From positions 1 to 64,000 of the forward strand of contig JAFRUE010000006.1 of the NCBI GenBank assembly GCA_017441925.1: a stretch of 64,000 nt of DNA, read 5' to 3'. A program made the translations under genes and the position numbers. Positions within the stretch are counted from its first letter, which is position 1. Every line of letters starts with the position of its first letter. This DNA comes from Bacillota bacterium. Lineage in GTDB: Bacteria; Bacillota; Clostridia; Lachnospirales; Bianqueaceae. Below the pieces are notes generated by a model that worked only from the letters and a program-made list of their open reading frames with translations, was not told the DNA's origin and did not search any database. Positions 16,013 to 25,400 of this stretch are shown here, in pieces.

Positions 16013-17908
16013 TCAATACGCCGGACATCCATACCCGAGGATCTCATAGTATCCCACCGGATATTGCCGGATCCTGCAGCTGTCGCCGGAGTTTCCTTCG
16101 ACAGTATAGACGATTCCGTCTTCCACCCTCTGCACAATGCCGGTGTGATCTGACTCACCGTCCTGAGGGCCGGATTCTCCATCTGGGCTATCCCAGTCAT
16201 AGAAGATGATCATGCCGGGTAACGGTTCCTGGCTGCCATCGATCCACTGATCGCGATCCTTGAACCACTGTACGCCGTTCACACAGCCTGCATACTTCGG
16301 GATGATACCGTCCTCAATATAGCCGCACTCATTGGCGCACCAGGAGACAAAGCAAGCACACCATTCCACGCGGTTGTCAAAGCCGTACCAGGACCAGTAA
16401 GGCTGGCCGCCGACCTGTCCTACCTGTGACAGCGCGACCTCTACGATATCCGAATCTCCTGCCCGGATGCCGTACAGCACGGAAGCCCACATGGAGCGGT
16501 TCTTTTCATCCAGAAGCTCCGCCAGCTGCTGCTTCTGCTCCTCATTGAATCCGTAGGCCTCTGCCATTTCATCGGCGGTCTTGTGAGTAACGGTGATAAG
16601 CAGAACCGTTTTCGTCTCCTCTCTTGTCTCTTCCACGATGTTGCCGTTGCCGTCATCCGTCTCCACAATGACCGTTTCCGTTCTTGTTTCGGTTCGTGAA
16701 GAGATATTGTTCATCTCCCAGAAGATATCCGTCAGGATATTGATCTTGTTGTCATCCAGTGAAGCAACCTCCTGGGCTTCCTCCTCATCATTGGTGGTCC
16801 TTACGGTATAGACGGAAAGAACCTCTTTCCATACGGCTGTCGAGCCGGACATTTCCACACTGTCGTAGCTTCCGGAGTTCTTCAGGTCATCGATCTCCTG
16901 CTGATAGTCCTGATTGATGCCTTGCACGACGGATCTCATAGTTGTCTCACTGCCGGTATCTTCACTGGAGAAGAAGATGCCGAAGATCGAGCCCACCAGA
17001 AGCCCTACCAGAAGGATCGGCAGCAGGATCATGAGCATTCCGGAAGCTCCGGCAACAAGGAATGCGACCAGGCTTTTCGTTGCCGCGATAATGCCTTTGA
17101 TGGCTGACGCGACACCTTTAGCCACAGCCACTGCCGTAGCCCGGGATGCCTCTGCCGCTTTTCGCATGATGATAGCGGAACGCTTGGCTGTCTCGGCTGT
17201 CTGCTTCGCAGCTTTGGCCGCTGTAGCCGCTGCGGCCTGCGATGTTTTCACAGTAGCACCGGTTCTTTCTGCTGTCTTCACTGTCTTTTTCGTTGCCTTT
17301 ATAGTGCCGTTAACGGCCTTAGGCGCTGCTTTTTTTGCTTCCTTAGCTGTCGTTTGAGCCGTACGCCCAGCTTCCACCTCTGTGACAGTCACTTTCGCTT
17401 TTCGCAGTCTTCGTACCCTTGCCTCGTGCTGCTGTACCCCGTATTCACGCTGCCTGAAGGTGGCCTGTTCCACCTTCGGGGCAGTGTTGTTTTTGCGACG
17501 GGGAAGTGGTTCCTCCTGAGATTCTTCCACAACAGTCTCTGCTGTCTGCTTTTCCGCTTCCGCAAGTGTTCTCCTGCTCTCTTCTGCCTGTTTCATCTGC
17601 TTTTCCTGCAGCTTTTGCTCTCTGCGGTCCCGAACACGCTTCCTGACCTTCTTTGTAGTCTTCTTTGCAGCGTTTTTCATCTGATGCCCGGCTTCAGAGG
17701 CCGTATCTTCAGCAGCATAGCGCATCTTATCTTCCGCAAATTCCTCGGGAGAGATCTGGCCGTCATCCATCAGATTCTGCATCTGGTCCTTCGTGCGGAT
17801 CGTGGTCTGTTTCAAGCTTTTAGCCGCTTCAGCTGCCTTGTCCAGTACCTTGATATCATGCTTTACCTCACGGGTTTTGATATTCTTCACAGGGCTTTCA
17901 TTCATCAT
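16013..17908 (-). CDS. Conjugative transfer cell-wall hydrolase with CHAP domain
   Basis: From the ATG at 17908 (AAGGTGG just upstream) the protein has 631 residues. The first 280 are long charged helices rich in Lys and Ala. A membrane helix follows (MLMILLPILLVGLLVGSIFG), then a stalk and a C-terminal CHAP domain with catalytic Cys in VEWCACFVSW and His in SDHTGIV. Such VirB1-like enzymes cut peptidoglycan so the transfer channel can cross the wall. The gene overlaps the sortase gene by 11 nt. It is the last gene of the operon; the CD1108 type in clostridial elements is similar. Confidence 0.9.
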   Translation of the reverse strand: MMNESPVKNIKTREVKHDIKVLDKAAEAAKSLKQTTIRTKDQMQNLMDDGQISPEEFAEDKMRYAAEDTASEAGHQMKNAAKKTTKKVRKRVRDRREQKLQEKQMKQAEESRRTLAEAEKQTAETVVEESQEEPLPRRKNNTAPKVEQATFRQREYGVQQHEARVRRLRKAKVTVTEVEAGRTAQTTAKEAKKAAPKAVNGTIKATKKTVKTAERTGATVKTSQAAAATAAKAAKQTAETAKRSAIIMRKAAEASRATAVAVAKGVASAIKGIIAATKSLVAFLVAGASGMLMILLPILLVGLLVGSIFGIFFSSEDTGSETTMRSVVQGINQDYQQEIDDLKNSGSYDSVEMSGSTAVWKEVLSVYTVRTTNDEEEAQEVASLDDNKINILTDIFWEMNNISSRTETRTETVIVETDDGNGNIVEETREETKTVLLITVTHKTADEMAEAYGFNEEQKQQLAELLDEKNRSMWASVLYGIRAGDSDIVEVALSQVGQVGGQPYWSWYGFDNRVEWCACFVSWCANECGYIEDGIIPKYAGCVNGVQWFKDRDQWIDGSQEPLPGMIIFYDWDSPDGESGPQDGESDHTGIVQRVEDGIVYTVEGNSGDSCRIRQYPVGYYEILGYGCPAY

Positions 17909-18731
17909 CAACCACCTTCCTTGCCACAACCACCAGCCGTCCGTTCCGATAGGTGTATTCGCAGGTAGAAAGCGTCAGCAGCTGATCACCGTACTGCGCG
18001 GTCTTACCGGTGCTGTACAGTTCCCGCTCATGCACCTGCTCAATATATTGACCATATTCTTCTTCGGTCATGTTGATACCCTGATCATAGCGGAACTTGT
18101 CCCTCTCCGTATTAAATCGGAACACCGCGATCACTTCATATTTGCCGAAGCCGGACAGGCTATCGAACTGTATGATCGGATGCTCCTTGCAGAACTCCGG
18201 ATCGGTATAGCCGTCCAGATCGTAGAACATGCTTCCGTTCTTCATATGGTGACCATATATCACATAGTTGTTGCTCTCATCCAGCACACAGGCTTCGTCC
18301 AGATAGGGAACACCGTAATCGCTGTATTCATGTTCAAAACTGTGCTTCAGGTAGTAATCCGGATCATCCGGTGTCTGCATCACCGGATAGTTGATATTCG
18401 TGCCGTCGATGCGGATCCAGCCGACAAAGTCCGGATTCTTCTTATAAAACTCACCATAGATCTCATGCGCCCGCATCCATTCCAGCGTCTCTTTTTCCTG
18501 CTCGGTCAGAATCATTCCGATTTGCTTAACTTTCTGATCGATTTCTCTGCTTTCGGTAAGTCCTAACTCGTTCATCATTTCATTGGTCGAAACATGCCCT
18601 GCCAGCTCCTCAAACGCTATTCTGCTCTTCTCCGCTTCCATATGTTTCTTCCAGAGCATTCCTCCGGAGAAAAGAGCTCCCGCCGCGCACAGGACGATCA
18701 TACAGATCCCCAGTACTTTTTTCTTACTCAT
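17898..18731 (-). CDS. srtB: Class B sortase
   Basis: About 277 residues, with the start placed at the last of adjacent candidates because GGAGG lies 7 nt upstream. An N-terminal membrane anchor (VLGICMIVLCAAGALFSGG) is followed by the sortase fold, with catalytic H161 (YGHHMKNGSMFYDL), C257 (TLSTCEYT) and R265 (NGRLVVVARKV). Sortases join secreted proteins to peptidoglycan. It lies inside the transfer operon, between the VirB4-like ATPase and the wall hydrolase. The element's own IPKTG adhesin is a possible substrate, although class B enzymes usually prefer NPxTx signals. Confidence 0.93.
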   Translation of the reverse strand: MSKKKVLGICMIVLCAAGALFSGGMLWKKHMEAEKSRIAFEELAGHVSTNEMMNELGLTESREIDQKVKQIGMILTEQEKETLEWMRAHEIYGEFYKKNPDFVGWIRIDGTNINYPVMQTPDDPDYYLKHSFEHEYSDYGVPYLDEACVLDESNNYVIYGHHMKNGSMFYDLDGYTDPEFCKEHPIIQFDSLSGFGKYEVIAVFRFNTERDKFRYDQGINMTEEEYGQYIEQVHERELYSTGKTAQYGDQLLTLSTCEYTYRNGRLVVVARKVVDDE

Positions 18732-18762
18732 CATCAAGCCTCCATTTCAAAAAGGGCAGGCT

Positions 18763-21102
18763 TTAATCCTCCTGCCCTGCAAAGATGCCTTCTCCCGGTC
18801 TGGTCGTCATCAGCTGATACAGCTTGGTGTCCTTCGGGAACCGGTTTACAAAAGGCACCAGCGACCCGCCGTACTTGATCAGTCCGCAGCCGGGATCGGC
18901 GTTGGTAATATAGCTCATCTGTTCCTGAGAGATGTTCAGAAGCTTCGCCAGCTCCTCACGGTCCGATGCCGCCTGGTTCAGCATCACGATGAACTCAGAA
19001 TTGGAAAGCATCGTGCTGGCCTGTACGGAATCCAGCAGGTACTCCACGTTCTGGGTGATGGCTGTCGGGTAGGCATTTCTCTTACGGAACTGTCTCCAGG
19101 CAGAATTGAAGAACTGTGCGGAGAACTCATTTTCAAACACCACATGGAACTCATCGATAAAGACGTGGGTGCGCTTGCCTCTCTTCCAGTTCAGCGTTAC
19201 TCGGTTCAGCATGGTATCGGTGATCACCAGAAGGCCGGTGGGCTTCAGCTGTGCTCCCAGACCATGAATGTCGAAGACAACCACTCTCTTGTCCAGATCT
19301 ACATTGCTCTGCTTGCCGAAGATATCCAGCGAACCGGTGGTATAGAGCTCCAGAGACAGAGCGATCTGCTTTGCCTCCGGCTCCGGCTGCGAGAGCAGCT
19401 TCTCTCTCAGCGTGCTGAGTGTAGGGATCGTGGCCATCTCGTAGGCCTCTTTGTAGACCTGCGCGATACAGCGGTCGATGATGGACTTGTGTTGCGGTCC
19501 CACGCCCTTCTTGTCGATCTGCTCGATCAGGGACATGATGAACTCCGACTTCACCACGATCGGATTGTTTTCTCCGTAGCCGTCCACCATATACATGGCG
19601 TTCAGACGGTCTTTTCCTCCGGCAGATACACGGATCACCGATCCAAGATCCCCCATGGCTTCCACCAGAGGCGCATATTCACCTTCAGGATCGCACACCA
19701 GGATATCGTCGTCCGTATTCAGGATCAGGAACGCGATCAGTTCCTTCACGCTGAAGGACTTGCCGGAGCCCGGAACGCCCAGCACAAAAGCAGACTGGTT
19801 CAGCAGGTTCTCCTTGTTGCACATGATCAGGTTATGGGAAATGGCATTTTCACCGAAGTAGATGCCGCCCTTGTCCATGATCTCCTGCACCTTGAAGGGA
19901 ATAAATACTGCCAGGCTCTCCGTGGTCAGGGTGCGGAAGGCATTGATCTTTCGGGAGCCAAAGGGAAGTATAGTATTCAGCCCGTCGATCTGCTGATATC
20001 TCAGCACCGCCATCTGGCTCATCCCCTTGCGGGCAGCCGACAGGATCGCTTCCGTGGTCTGATCCAGTTCCTTCAGGCTGTCTGCCGTGATCACCATCGT
20101 CAGCACCGCATAGTACATTCTCTGGTCACGGGTCGTAAGATCGTCCAGGAACTCCTTGGTCTCTTTGCGCTGCAGATCCATATCGTAGGGAACCACAGCA
20201 CTGAAGTTGTTGTTCTGATTCTGTCTTCTCTGCCAGTTGGTGATATTCGTCTCCACACCCAGCAGACGGTTCTCCACGTCACGGACAGCCTCGTCCGTAG
20301 GGATCGGGATGATGTCAACGGAAAGCATCATGTTGCGGCTGAGCTCTGTCAGCTCCGCCACAAAGCTGTCCTTGATATAGTTGGCGTAATCCTTCAGATA
20401 CAGGATTCTTGCAAAGCGGTCTCCAATCATCAGGTGATCCGTCTTGTTTACGATGCTGTCCGGGCAGATATAGTCCTTGAAGTCATGGCCCTTTCTTGCT
20501 GCATCATGGATATCAAAGGCAAATGAACTCTCTTCGCCGGCATGATAGAAATCATGGATCACCTTCAGACGCTCCTGCGAGGACATGGGCGTGCATTTGG
20601 CTCCCAGCGCTGCAAAATGCGCGGTCAGTTCCACCTCCATACGGGCAAAATAGCTTCTGGCCTCTTCCACATCCTTCTTTCCGACAGTGATGGTCACGTA
20701 TTTCTCCTGCAGGATGCCATTGGCGTTCATCGCCTTGTCCAGAATCACCTTGTTGTATTCATCCCTGTATTCGTTCAGTCCGTCTGCCTTTTCCTTCATC
20801 AGCACGGAGCCTTCAAAGTCCGCCCGGTTCATACGGTAATTATTGATGGTGATCTTGGTACAGGCACCGGTATCCAGGCTGTTCAGGAGCTCCGAATAGG
20901 TGAGGAACATGCTCTCCTTATCTTCCTTGCTGGCCACCAGATAGTTGATATCCCTGAACTTCCAGCTCTTGGTGAACTTATTGCCCACCAGGAAGATTCC
21001 GTCCGTCCAGATTCGTTTAATGGGAATCACATCCTGCACCGTTTTCGGGACCTTATAGCGCTCCTTATCGGTCTTCAGGATATTACTGACTGATTTCATC
21101 AT
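18763..21102 (-). CDS. VirB4-like conjugation ATPase
   Basis: The 779-residue protein has Walker A GVPGSGKSFS and Walker B HVFIDEFHVVF in the C-terminal RecA-like domain, as in VirB4/TraE and Tn916 Orf16. It powers assembly of the type IV secretion channel at the inner face of the membrane. The N-terminal 400 residues match the VirB4 N-domain in length. It starts within the last 20 nt of the PrgI gene, so the two are coupled. Confidence 0.93.
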   Translation of the reverse strand: MMKSVSNILKTDKERYKVPKTVQDVIPIKRIWTDGIFLVGNKFTKSWKFRDINYLVASKEDKESMFLTYSELLNSLDTGACTKITINNYRMNRADFEGSVLMKEKADGLNEYRDEYNKVILDKAMNANGILQEKYVTITVGKKDVEEARSYFARMEVELTAHFAALGAKCTPMSSQERLKVIHDFYHAGEESSFAFDIHDAARKGHDFKDYICPDSIVNKTDHLMIGDRFARILYLKDYANYIKDSFVAELTELSRNMMLSVDIIPIPTDEAVRDVENRLLGVETNITNWQRRQNQNNNFSAVVPYDMDLQRKETKEFLDDLTTRDQRMYYAVLTMVITADSLKELDQTTEAILSAARKGMSQMAVLRYQQIDGLNTILPFGSRKINAFRTLTTESLAVFIPFKVQEIMDKGGIYFGENAISHNLIMCNKENLLNQSAFVLGVPGSGKSFSVKELIAFLILNTDDDILVCDPEGEYAPLVEAMGDLGSVIRVSAGGKDRLNAMYMVDGYGENNPIVVKSEFIMSLIEQIDKKGVGPQHKSIIDRCIAQVYKEAYEMATIPTLSTLREKLLSQPEPEAKQIALSLELYTTGSLDIFGKQSNVDLDKRVVVFDIHGLGAQLKPTGLLVITDTMLNRVTLNWKRGKRTHVFIDEFHVVFENEFSAQFFNSAWRQFRKRNAYPTAITQNVEYLLDSVQASTMLSNSEFIVMLNQAASDREELAKLLNISQEQMSYITNADPGCGLIKYGGSLVPFVNRFPKDTKLYQLMTTRPGEGIFAGQED

Positions 21103-21460
21103 GGGCTTTGTAAACCTCCTTTTCGTGCGCCGCGATGGTATCCTTCATCGCATCGTAGTAATAGTTGTGGGCTTCAAACTTCAGTACTCTCGGCTCGATC
21201 AGCTCGGATCTCAGCCAGGCAATCAGGAACTGCTCCGCCGTCATACCGTGATAGTTGATAAAGCCCATGGCCGCGAAGGGAGCGGCTCCCAGGATACACA
21301 TCCAGGAAACCGTCTCCGTTCCCACGTGGGGCTTCAGCAGAAAATACAGAAGCACCGCCACGCCAACGGCCAGCAGGGAAAAGATGAACTGCCTGAGCGA
21401 CAGTCCGAAAAACATGGATTCCGTATACTGACGGATCTCACGGTTGATCTTTACTTCCAT
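21083..21460 (-). CDS. PrgI-family (VirB3-like) membrane protein
   Basis: The 125-residue protein has two adjacent membrane helices (FIFSLLAVGVAVLLYFLL and TVSWMCILGAAPFAAMGF), then a cytoplasmic helix. The N-terminus MEVKINREIRQYTESMFFGL is typical of PrgI/VirB3 proteins that anchor VirB4. Its start overlaps the upstream gene's stop by one base, and its end overlaps the VirB4 gene. Confidence 0.9.
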   Translation of the reverse strand: MEVKINREIRQYTESMFFGLSLRQFIFSLLAVGVAVLLYFLLKPHVGTETVSWMCILGAAPFAAMGFINYHGMTAEQFLIAWLRSELIEPRVLKFEAHNYYYDAMKDTIAAHEKEVYKAHDEISQ

Positions 21461-22140
21461 TAGCCCCGCTCCTTTCCTCTCTCCTTATCGTGATCCATAT
21501 CCGCTGCCACCTGCAGCTTCTGCAGATCACTGCGGAAATGAAGCACCTTGTTGCCAAGTCTTTCCTGCGGAGATACCTCCGCCTCATTGATCTGCTGCAC
21601 CATCATGGCCAGCTCCTTCGGATCTGCCTGTCCGCGATCCGGAAGAATCAGCACCTCATGGACCGAGCTGGGGAGCACAAAGTAATCACCGCCCACCAGA
21701 TCTCCCAGGTGTTTGGCCACACCCGGGTAATAAAGAACAGAGGCTCCCAGTCTTCCGCTGTCTGAAGTCAGCACCAGCGGCATGCCTGCCTCTATTTCGA
21801 CAGGTCCATCTTCGGGAAACAGGTTCTCCGCTGATCCGAACAGCATGTCGTGAATCGGACACAGTCTTGGCTGCTCTGCCGTCATGGAACCCACCATCGC
21901 ATCATGCATGATCAGCCGCTTGCTGGCTCCTTCGATCTGGGCAAAAGACTTCGGTACGTTCGCGATGCCGCCTGCCGCAAGGGATCCCGGCAGCTCAATA
22001 TAGGCGACAAGAGCGTAGCCGCAGCCCATCGGTTCATAGATCAGATTCTGCAGTTTATCCGCATTGCTTTTCATATCCATGAGCCTCACACGGAGGTTGT
22101 CACGGATCTCGTCATAGTTTTTAACCTCGTAATTAGTCAT
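21460..22140 (-). CDS. DUF5688 family protein in the transfer operon
   Basis: About 226 residues from the ATG at 22140, which has GGAGG 11 nt upstream; an earlier ATG directly after the previous stop lacks a site. The C-terminal part (LGDLVGGDYFVLPSSVHEVL, then ELAMMVQQINEAEVSPQERL) is characteristic of DUF5688. This family occurs in clostridial genomes and mobile elements; its function is not known. It has no signal peptide or membrane helix. Its place between the VirB6-like and PrgI genes suggests a cytoplasmic helper or a cargo insertion. Confidence 0.75.
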   Translation of the reverse strand: MTNYEVKNYDEIRDNLRVRLMDMKSNADKLQNLIYEPMGCGYALVAYIELPGSLAAGGIANVPKSFAQIEGASKRLIMHDAMVGSMTAEQPRLCPIHDMLFGSAENLFPEDGPVEIEAGMPLVLTSDSGRLGASVLYYPGVAKHLGDLVGGDYFVLPSSVHEVLILPDRGQADPKELAMMVQQINEAEVSPQERLGNKVLHFRSDLQKLQVAADMDHDKERGKERG

Positions 22141-22161
22141 CAGTTCTGTTACCTCCATCAT

Positions 22162-22998
22162 TTACAGACCCATCATCTCTCGTACGACGCGGTCTGCCAT
22201 TTTCACCGATCCCACCAGGATCAGCATGTTAAAAATCAACTCTCCGATATAGCTCCAGACCATCGTGGCTGCTGCCGCATCGGGATCCACCACCGGCGGT
22301 TCTCCTGCAAATACGGAGAAGATAATGCAGGCCAGCACGATGATCGCCCCTTCCAGGCAAACCGCCGCATAGCTCTTCAGGAAGCTCTTGCCCACGTTCT
22401 GGGTCGGCTCTCCGGCAAAGGATGCCAGCGGGATCGGAGCGATGGCCGTATACATATAAAGCTTAAAGAAACGTCCGTAGACGTTCAGAATCATGATGAA
22501 CGAAAGCACCCACACAAAGAGCCCTCCGATCAGGGTGACGGCCCACAGTGGAATCGATTCGAAGAATCCGCAGTCCTCGATGGCCGTGATCATCTCCTGC
22601 GGAATCACCGTCTCTGTCGCCGTACCGAAGCCTGCCGCATTCATGATGGTTCCGATCACGCCCTGAATGACACTTAAGAAGGCCAGCATGACCTCCATAC
22701 CGTAGGTGATCACCGCCTTCGCGCAGGCAAAGCGGATAAAGAGCTTAAGCGCATGCTCCGGCTTCTTCAACTCCGCGAAAGATCCGCAGGTCTTCATCAC
22801 ACCGACGACAAAAAACAGGACCAGCAACGCATAGCCGATGGCCTGCAGGCTTCCGTGGATGCTCTGGATCACACTCCAGATCGCTCCGCCTTTGAATTCC
22901 TGTGGCGACTGGGTGATCAGCATCCAGATCTCCGAGAGCTTTTCGTTCCAGACTTCCAACGCTCTCATCAGGTTTTGTACGATCCAGTTATCTGACAT
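22162..22998 (-). CDS. VirB6/TrbL-like conjugation membrane protein
   Basis: The 278-residue protein has about six membrane helices (for example ALLVLFFVVGVMKTCGSF and LIGGLFVWVLSFIMILNVYG), as in the CD1112/TrbL type channel proteins of Gram-positive conjugative elements. GGAGGTG stands before the ATG. It should form the central membrane pore with PrgI and VirB4. It follows the Maff2 gene after 62 nt and is followed directly by the DUF5688 gene. Confidence 0.88.
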   Translation of the reverse strand: MSDNWIVQNLMRALEVWNEKLSEIWMLITQSPQEFKGGAIWSVIQSIHGSLQAIGYALLVLFFVVGVMKTCGSFAELKKPEHALKLFIRFACAKAVITYGMEVMLAFLSVIQGVIGTIMNAAGFGTATETVIPQEMITAIEDCGFFESIPLWAVTLIGGLFVWVLSFIMILNVYGRFFKLYMYTAIAPIPLASFAGEPTQNVGKSFLKSYAAVCLEGAIIVLACIIFSVFAGEPPVVDPDAAAATMVWSYIGELIFNMLILVGSVKMADRVVREMMGL

Positions 22999-23060
22999 TC
23001 AGACACCTCCTTCCTTGGATCCAAAGGGCAGGCGGGAGGCCTGCCCTGCTTTGACGCGTC

Positions 23061-23402
23061 TCATCCCACGATCAGGTTCAAGATCTCTTTGGCGAAGGTG
23101 ATGATGACGCCGCCCGCCAGCGTCAGGAAGCCGTTGGATCGCTGAGAAGGATCGTGACTCTGGAAGGACAGGCCCACCTGGACGATGCCCCAGCCCAGCA
23201 GGATCAGACCAACCGCACGGATCAGTCCGAAGATGAAATCACTCAGGTTGTTCACGACCTCGATGGGATCTCCGTCCGCTGCAAAGGCAGTCACGCCAAG
23301 CGCCGTCATCATGGTGACGGCCAGCACTAGTACAGCGTAAAAGCGGAAGCCCTTCTTGACCTTCGCGGGAACCATGGTTTTGTTACTGTTTTTCTTGTTC
23401 AT
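23061..23402 (-). CDS. Maff2 family mobile-element membrane protein (VirB2-like)
   Basis: The 113-residue protein has a signal-like helix ending in TAFA (AVLVLAVTMMTALGVTAFA) and two further hydrophobic helices (FIFGLIRAVGLILLGWGIVQ and LTLAGGVIITFAKEILNL). This is the layout of Maff2 proteins and resembles small VirB2-like pilins. It overlaps the end of the coupling protein gene by 20 nt. It probably forms part of the transfer channel or a surface filament. Confidence 0.85.
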   Translation of the reverse strand: MNKKNSNKTMVPAKVKKGFRFYAVLVLAVTMMTALGVTAFAADGDPIEVVNNLSDFIFGLIRAVGLILLGWGIVQVGLSFQSHDPSQRSNGFLTLAGGVIITFAKEILNLIVG

Positions 23403-25215
23403 TCTGATATTCCTCCATTTTCTTATTGATCATTTCCTCCATCTCCTCTTCGGTGAAGATCAGGAAGTCATGACTTGCGATATTGGTAAGTTCTTTTTTG
23501 TCACCCTCGCTCATCGGCTCATAGGTGACGGATGCAATACTGAGGAGATCCTCGCCGTGTCTATAGGCTTCGGTTCCTCCGTCGGTAGTGAGGGCCACGT
23601 TTGGATGATGAAGGATGTCGTATTTCAGATCCTTCACGGGCCGCTCGCCTCGTATAAAAAGAAGTGCGTAGCGGTTGTCCAGCATACGCACTTCGTCCGG
23701 TGTCAGCAGCTCTCTTCCGGTAAGCTGCCAGTTGGTGGAATAGTTCCCGTTCCGGCCACGAGACTGTCCGTAGGTGTTCATGTCGATGGTTTCCTTGCCC
23801 AGAAGCTTGGAGACATATTCATGGGTGGACTGTTCATTGCCGCCCAGATACAGAAACTCATCGCAGTTGCCCACGATGCTCTCCCACTGTTTCTCAAACA
23901 GAGCCTTCAGCTGCGCCAGATTCTGGATGATGATCGAGACCGAAATCTCACGGGATCGCATGGTCGAGAGGAGCTTGTCAAACTCGTCCGGCAGGGCCAC
24001 ATTTGCAAATTCATCCATGACAAAGTGCACATGCACCGGAAGCCTGCCGCCGTGCACGATATCCGCCTGGTAATAGAGCTGCTGAAAGAGCTGCGTATAG
24101 AGCATTCCCACCAGGAAATTGAACGAGCTGTCGTTATCCGGGATCACGGCAAAGATGGCCGATTTCTTTTCTCCCACATTGGCCAGATCCATCTCATCAA
24201 ACTGAGTGATGCCAGCCAGCGACTCCAGATTGAATTTCTCCAGTCTGGACATCAGCGTGATCTGAATCGACTTCAGGGTCTTTCCTGAACCGGAATGATA
24301 GCTGCGGTAATACTTCAGCGCGATATGCTCCGGATTGCGGATCTCCAGCTTCTCAAACAGGATATCCAGAGGGGACTGGTATTCCTCGTTGTCCTCCTTC
24401 ACATCACCGGCCCGGATCATGTCCATAACCATCGAAAAGTTCTGCTCCTCCGGCGGTGCTTCATAGTGCAGATAAAAGATCAGCGCCAGAAGCAGCATCA
24501 TGGCCGCCTGATCCCAGAAGGGATCCTGGCTCTGTGAGCCCTTGGGCGTTGTGTTCTTGAACAGATTCGTGACCAGCCGCTGGATATCGTTGTCGCTCTT
24601 CAGATAGACAAACGGGTTGTAGCAATGGCTCTTCTCCATATTGATGAGATCAAGCACCCGTATATCATAGTTTTTTGCCTTCAGAAGGTTCCCCGTATCC
24701 CTCAGCAATTCCCCTTTCGGATCGAGCACTATAAAGCTGCAATTGGCATTCATGATATTCGGTTTGGCAAAGAACCGGGTCTTGCCGGCACCAGGTCCGC
24801 CGATGATCAGCGTATTCAGATTTCTTCGATGCTTTCGTCCGTCCAGACCGATGGCAACATTCTTCGTCAGCACCTTGTTATCCGTGAATACCGGAGCCGC
24901 ATATCTTTTGTTGACCTGCAGGGCATTGCCCCATTTGGCGGAACCATGCTCTTCGCGTCGCCTGTAATTCCGGTCATTGGACAGGTAGATGCCGATTCCC
25001 AGTCCATATGCTAAAAGCAAAATGAGGACAGTTTTCAGGCTGTCCTCACAAAGCTCGATATGAAACGGATGGCTCATGATCTCTCCGAAGTTTCGGATGA
25101 TTCCTGCCAGGCCATCACCGGCTGCGGGTGCGATCAGAAGCCCGATCCAGACCACCGGCAGAGCGCCGCAGACATACAGGATGATATGCTCCCTCGAAGT
25201 TTTATCGTCCCTCAC
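23383..25215 (-). CDS. Type IV coupling protein (VirD4/TraG-like)
   Basis: About 610 residues from the GTG at 25215, chosen because GAGG lies just upstream; a longer ATG frame has no such site. Two N-terminal membrane helices are followed by Walker A (GGPGAGKTRFF) and Walker B (VHFVMDEFANV), then the DNA-translocase domain of VirD4/TraG. It links the relaxase-DNA complex to the secretion channel. It overlaps the preceding small gene by 14 nt. Confidence 0.93.
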   Translation of the reverse strand: MRDDKTSREHIILYVCGALPVVWIGLLIAPAAGDGLAGIIRNFGEIMSHPFHIELCEDSLKTVLILLLAYGLGIGIYLSNDRNYRRREEHGSAKWGNALQVNKRYAAPVFTDNKVLTKNVAIGLDGRKHRRNLNTLIIGGPGAGKTRFFAKPNIMNANCSFIVLDPKGELLRDTGNLLKAKNYDIRVLDLINMEKSHCYNPFVYLKSDNDIQRLVTNLFKNTTPKGSQSQDPFWDQAAMMLLLALIFYLHYEAPPEEQNFSMVMDMIRAGDVKEDNEEYQSPLDILFEKLEIRNPEHIALKYYRSYHSGSGKTLKSIQITLMSRLEKFNLESLAGITQFDEMDLANVGEKKSAIFAVIPDNDSSFNFLVGMLYTQLFQQLYYQADIVHGGRLPVHVHFVMDEFANVALPDEFDKLLSTMRSREISVSIIIQNLAQLKALFEKQWESIVGNCDEFLYLGGNEQSTHEYVSKLLGKETIDMNTYGQSRGRNGNYSTNWQLTGRELLTPDEVRMLDNRYALLFIRGERPVKDLKYDILHHPNVALTTDGGTEAYRHGEDLLSIASVTYEPMSEGDKKELTNIASHDFLIFTEEEMEEMINKKMEEYQNEQEKQ

Positions 25216-25390
25216 GGTCTCGCCTCTTTTCTTTGGCAGGCGGAGCGTCAATCACCTTCATGATCAGATCTTCAACGTCCTCCAGAGGCTTGTCCTGCCT
25301 CTTCAGACCGTTCTTGAATTCGACCAAGCCATTGACCATGAGATGCTGTTCGAAGCTGTCCAGAGTCACTACTACTTTCTGACTGCTCAT
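25202..25390 (-). CDS. Small conserved conjugation-operon protein
   Basis: A protein of 62 residues (MSSQKVVVTLDSFEQHLMVN, then GLVEFKNGLKRQDKPLED and a charged tail). The ATG at 25390 follows AAGGAGG at 7 nt, an ideal site. It sits directly before the coupling protein gene and overlaps it. Similar short proteins occur at this position in Tn1549-type elements. The role is unknown; helping the coupling protein or relaxosome is a guess from location. Confidence 0.75.
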   Translation of the reverse strand: MSSQKVVVTLDSFEQHLMVNGLVEFKNGLKRQDKPLEDVEDLIMKVIDAPPAKEKRRDREGR

Positions 25391-25400
25391 AGGCACCTCC

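Noticed and set aside
16922-17968. Long plus-strand frames over the CHAP hydrolase gene
   Set aside because: They mirror the Lys/Ala-rich minus-strand gene, have no ribosome sites and encode no recognisable protein.
18583-20526. 647-codon plus-strand frame opposite the VirB4-like gene
   Set aside because: It is the antisense of a clear ATPase gene; the His/Arg/Leu-rich product is typical of a shadow frame.
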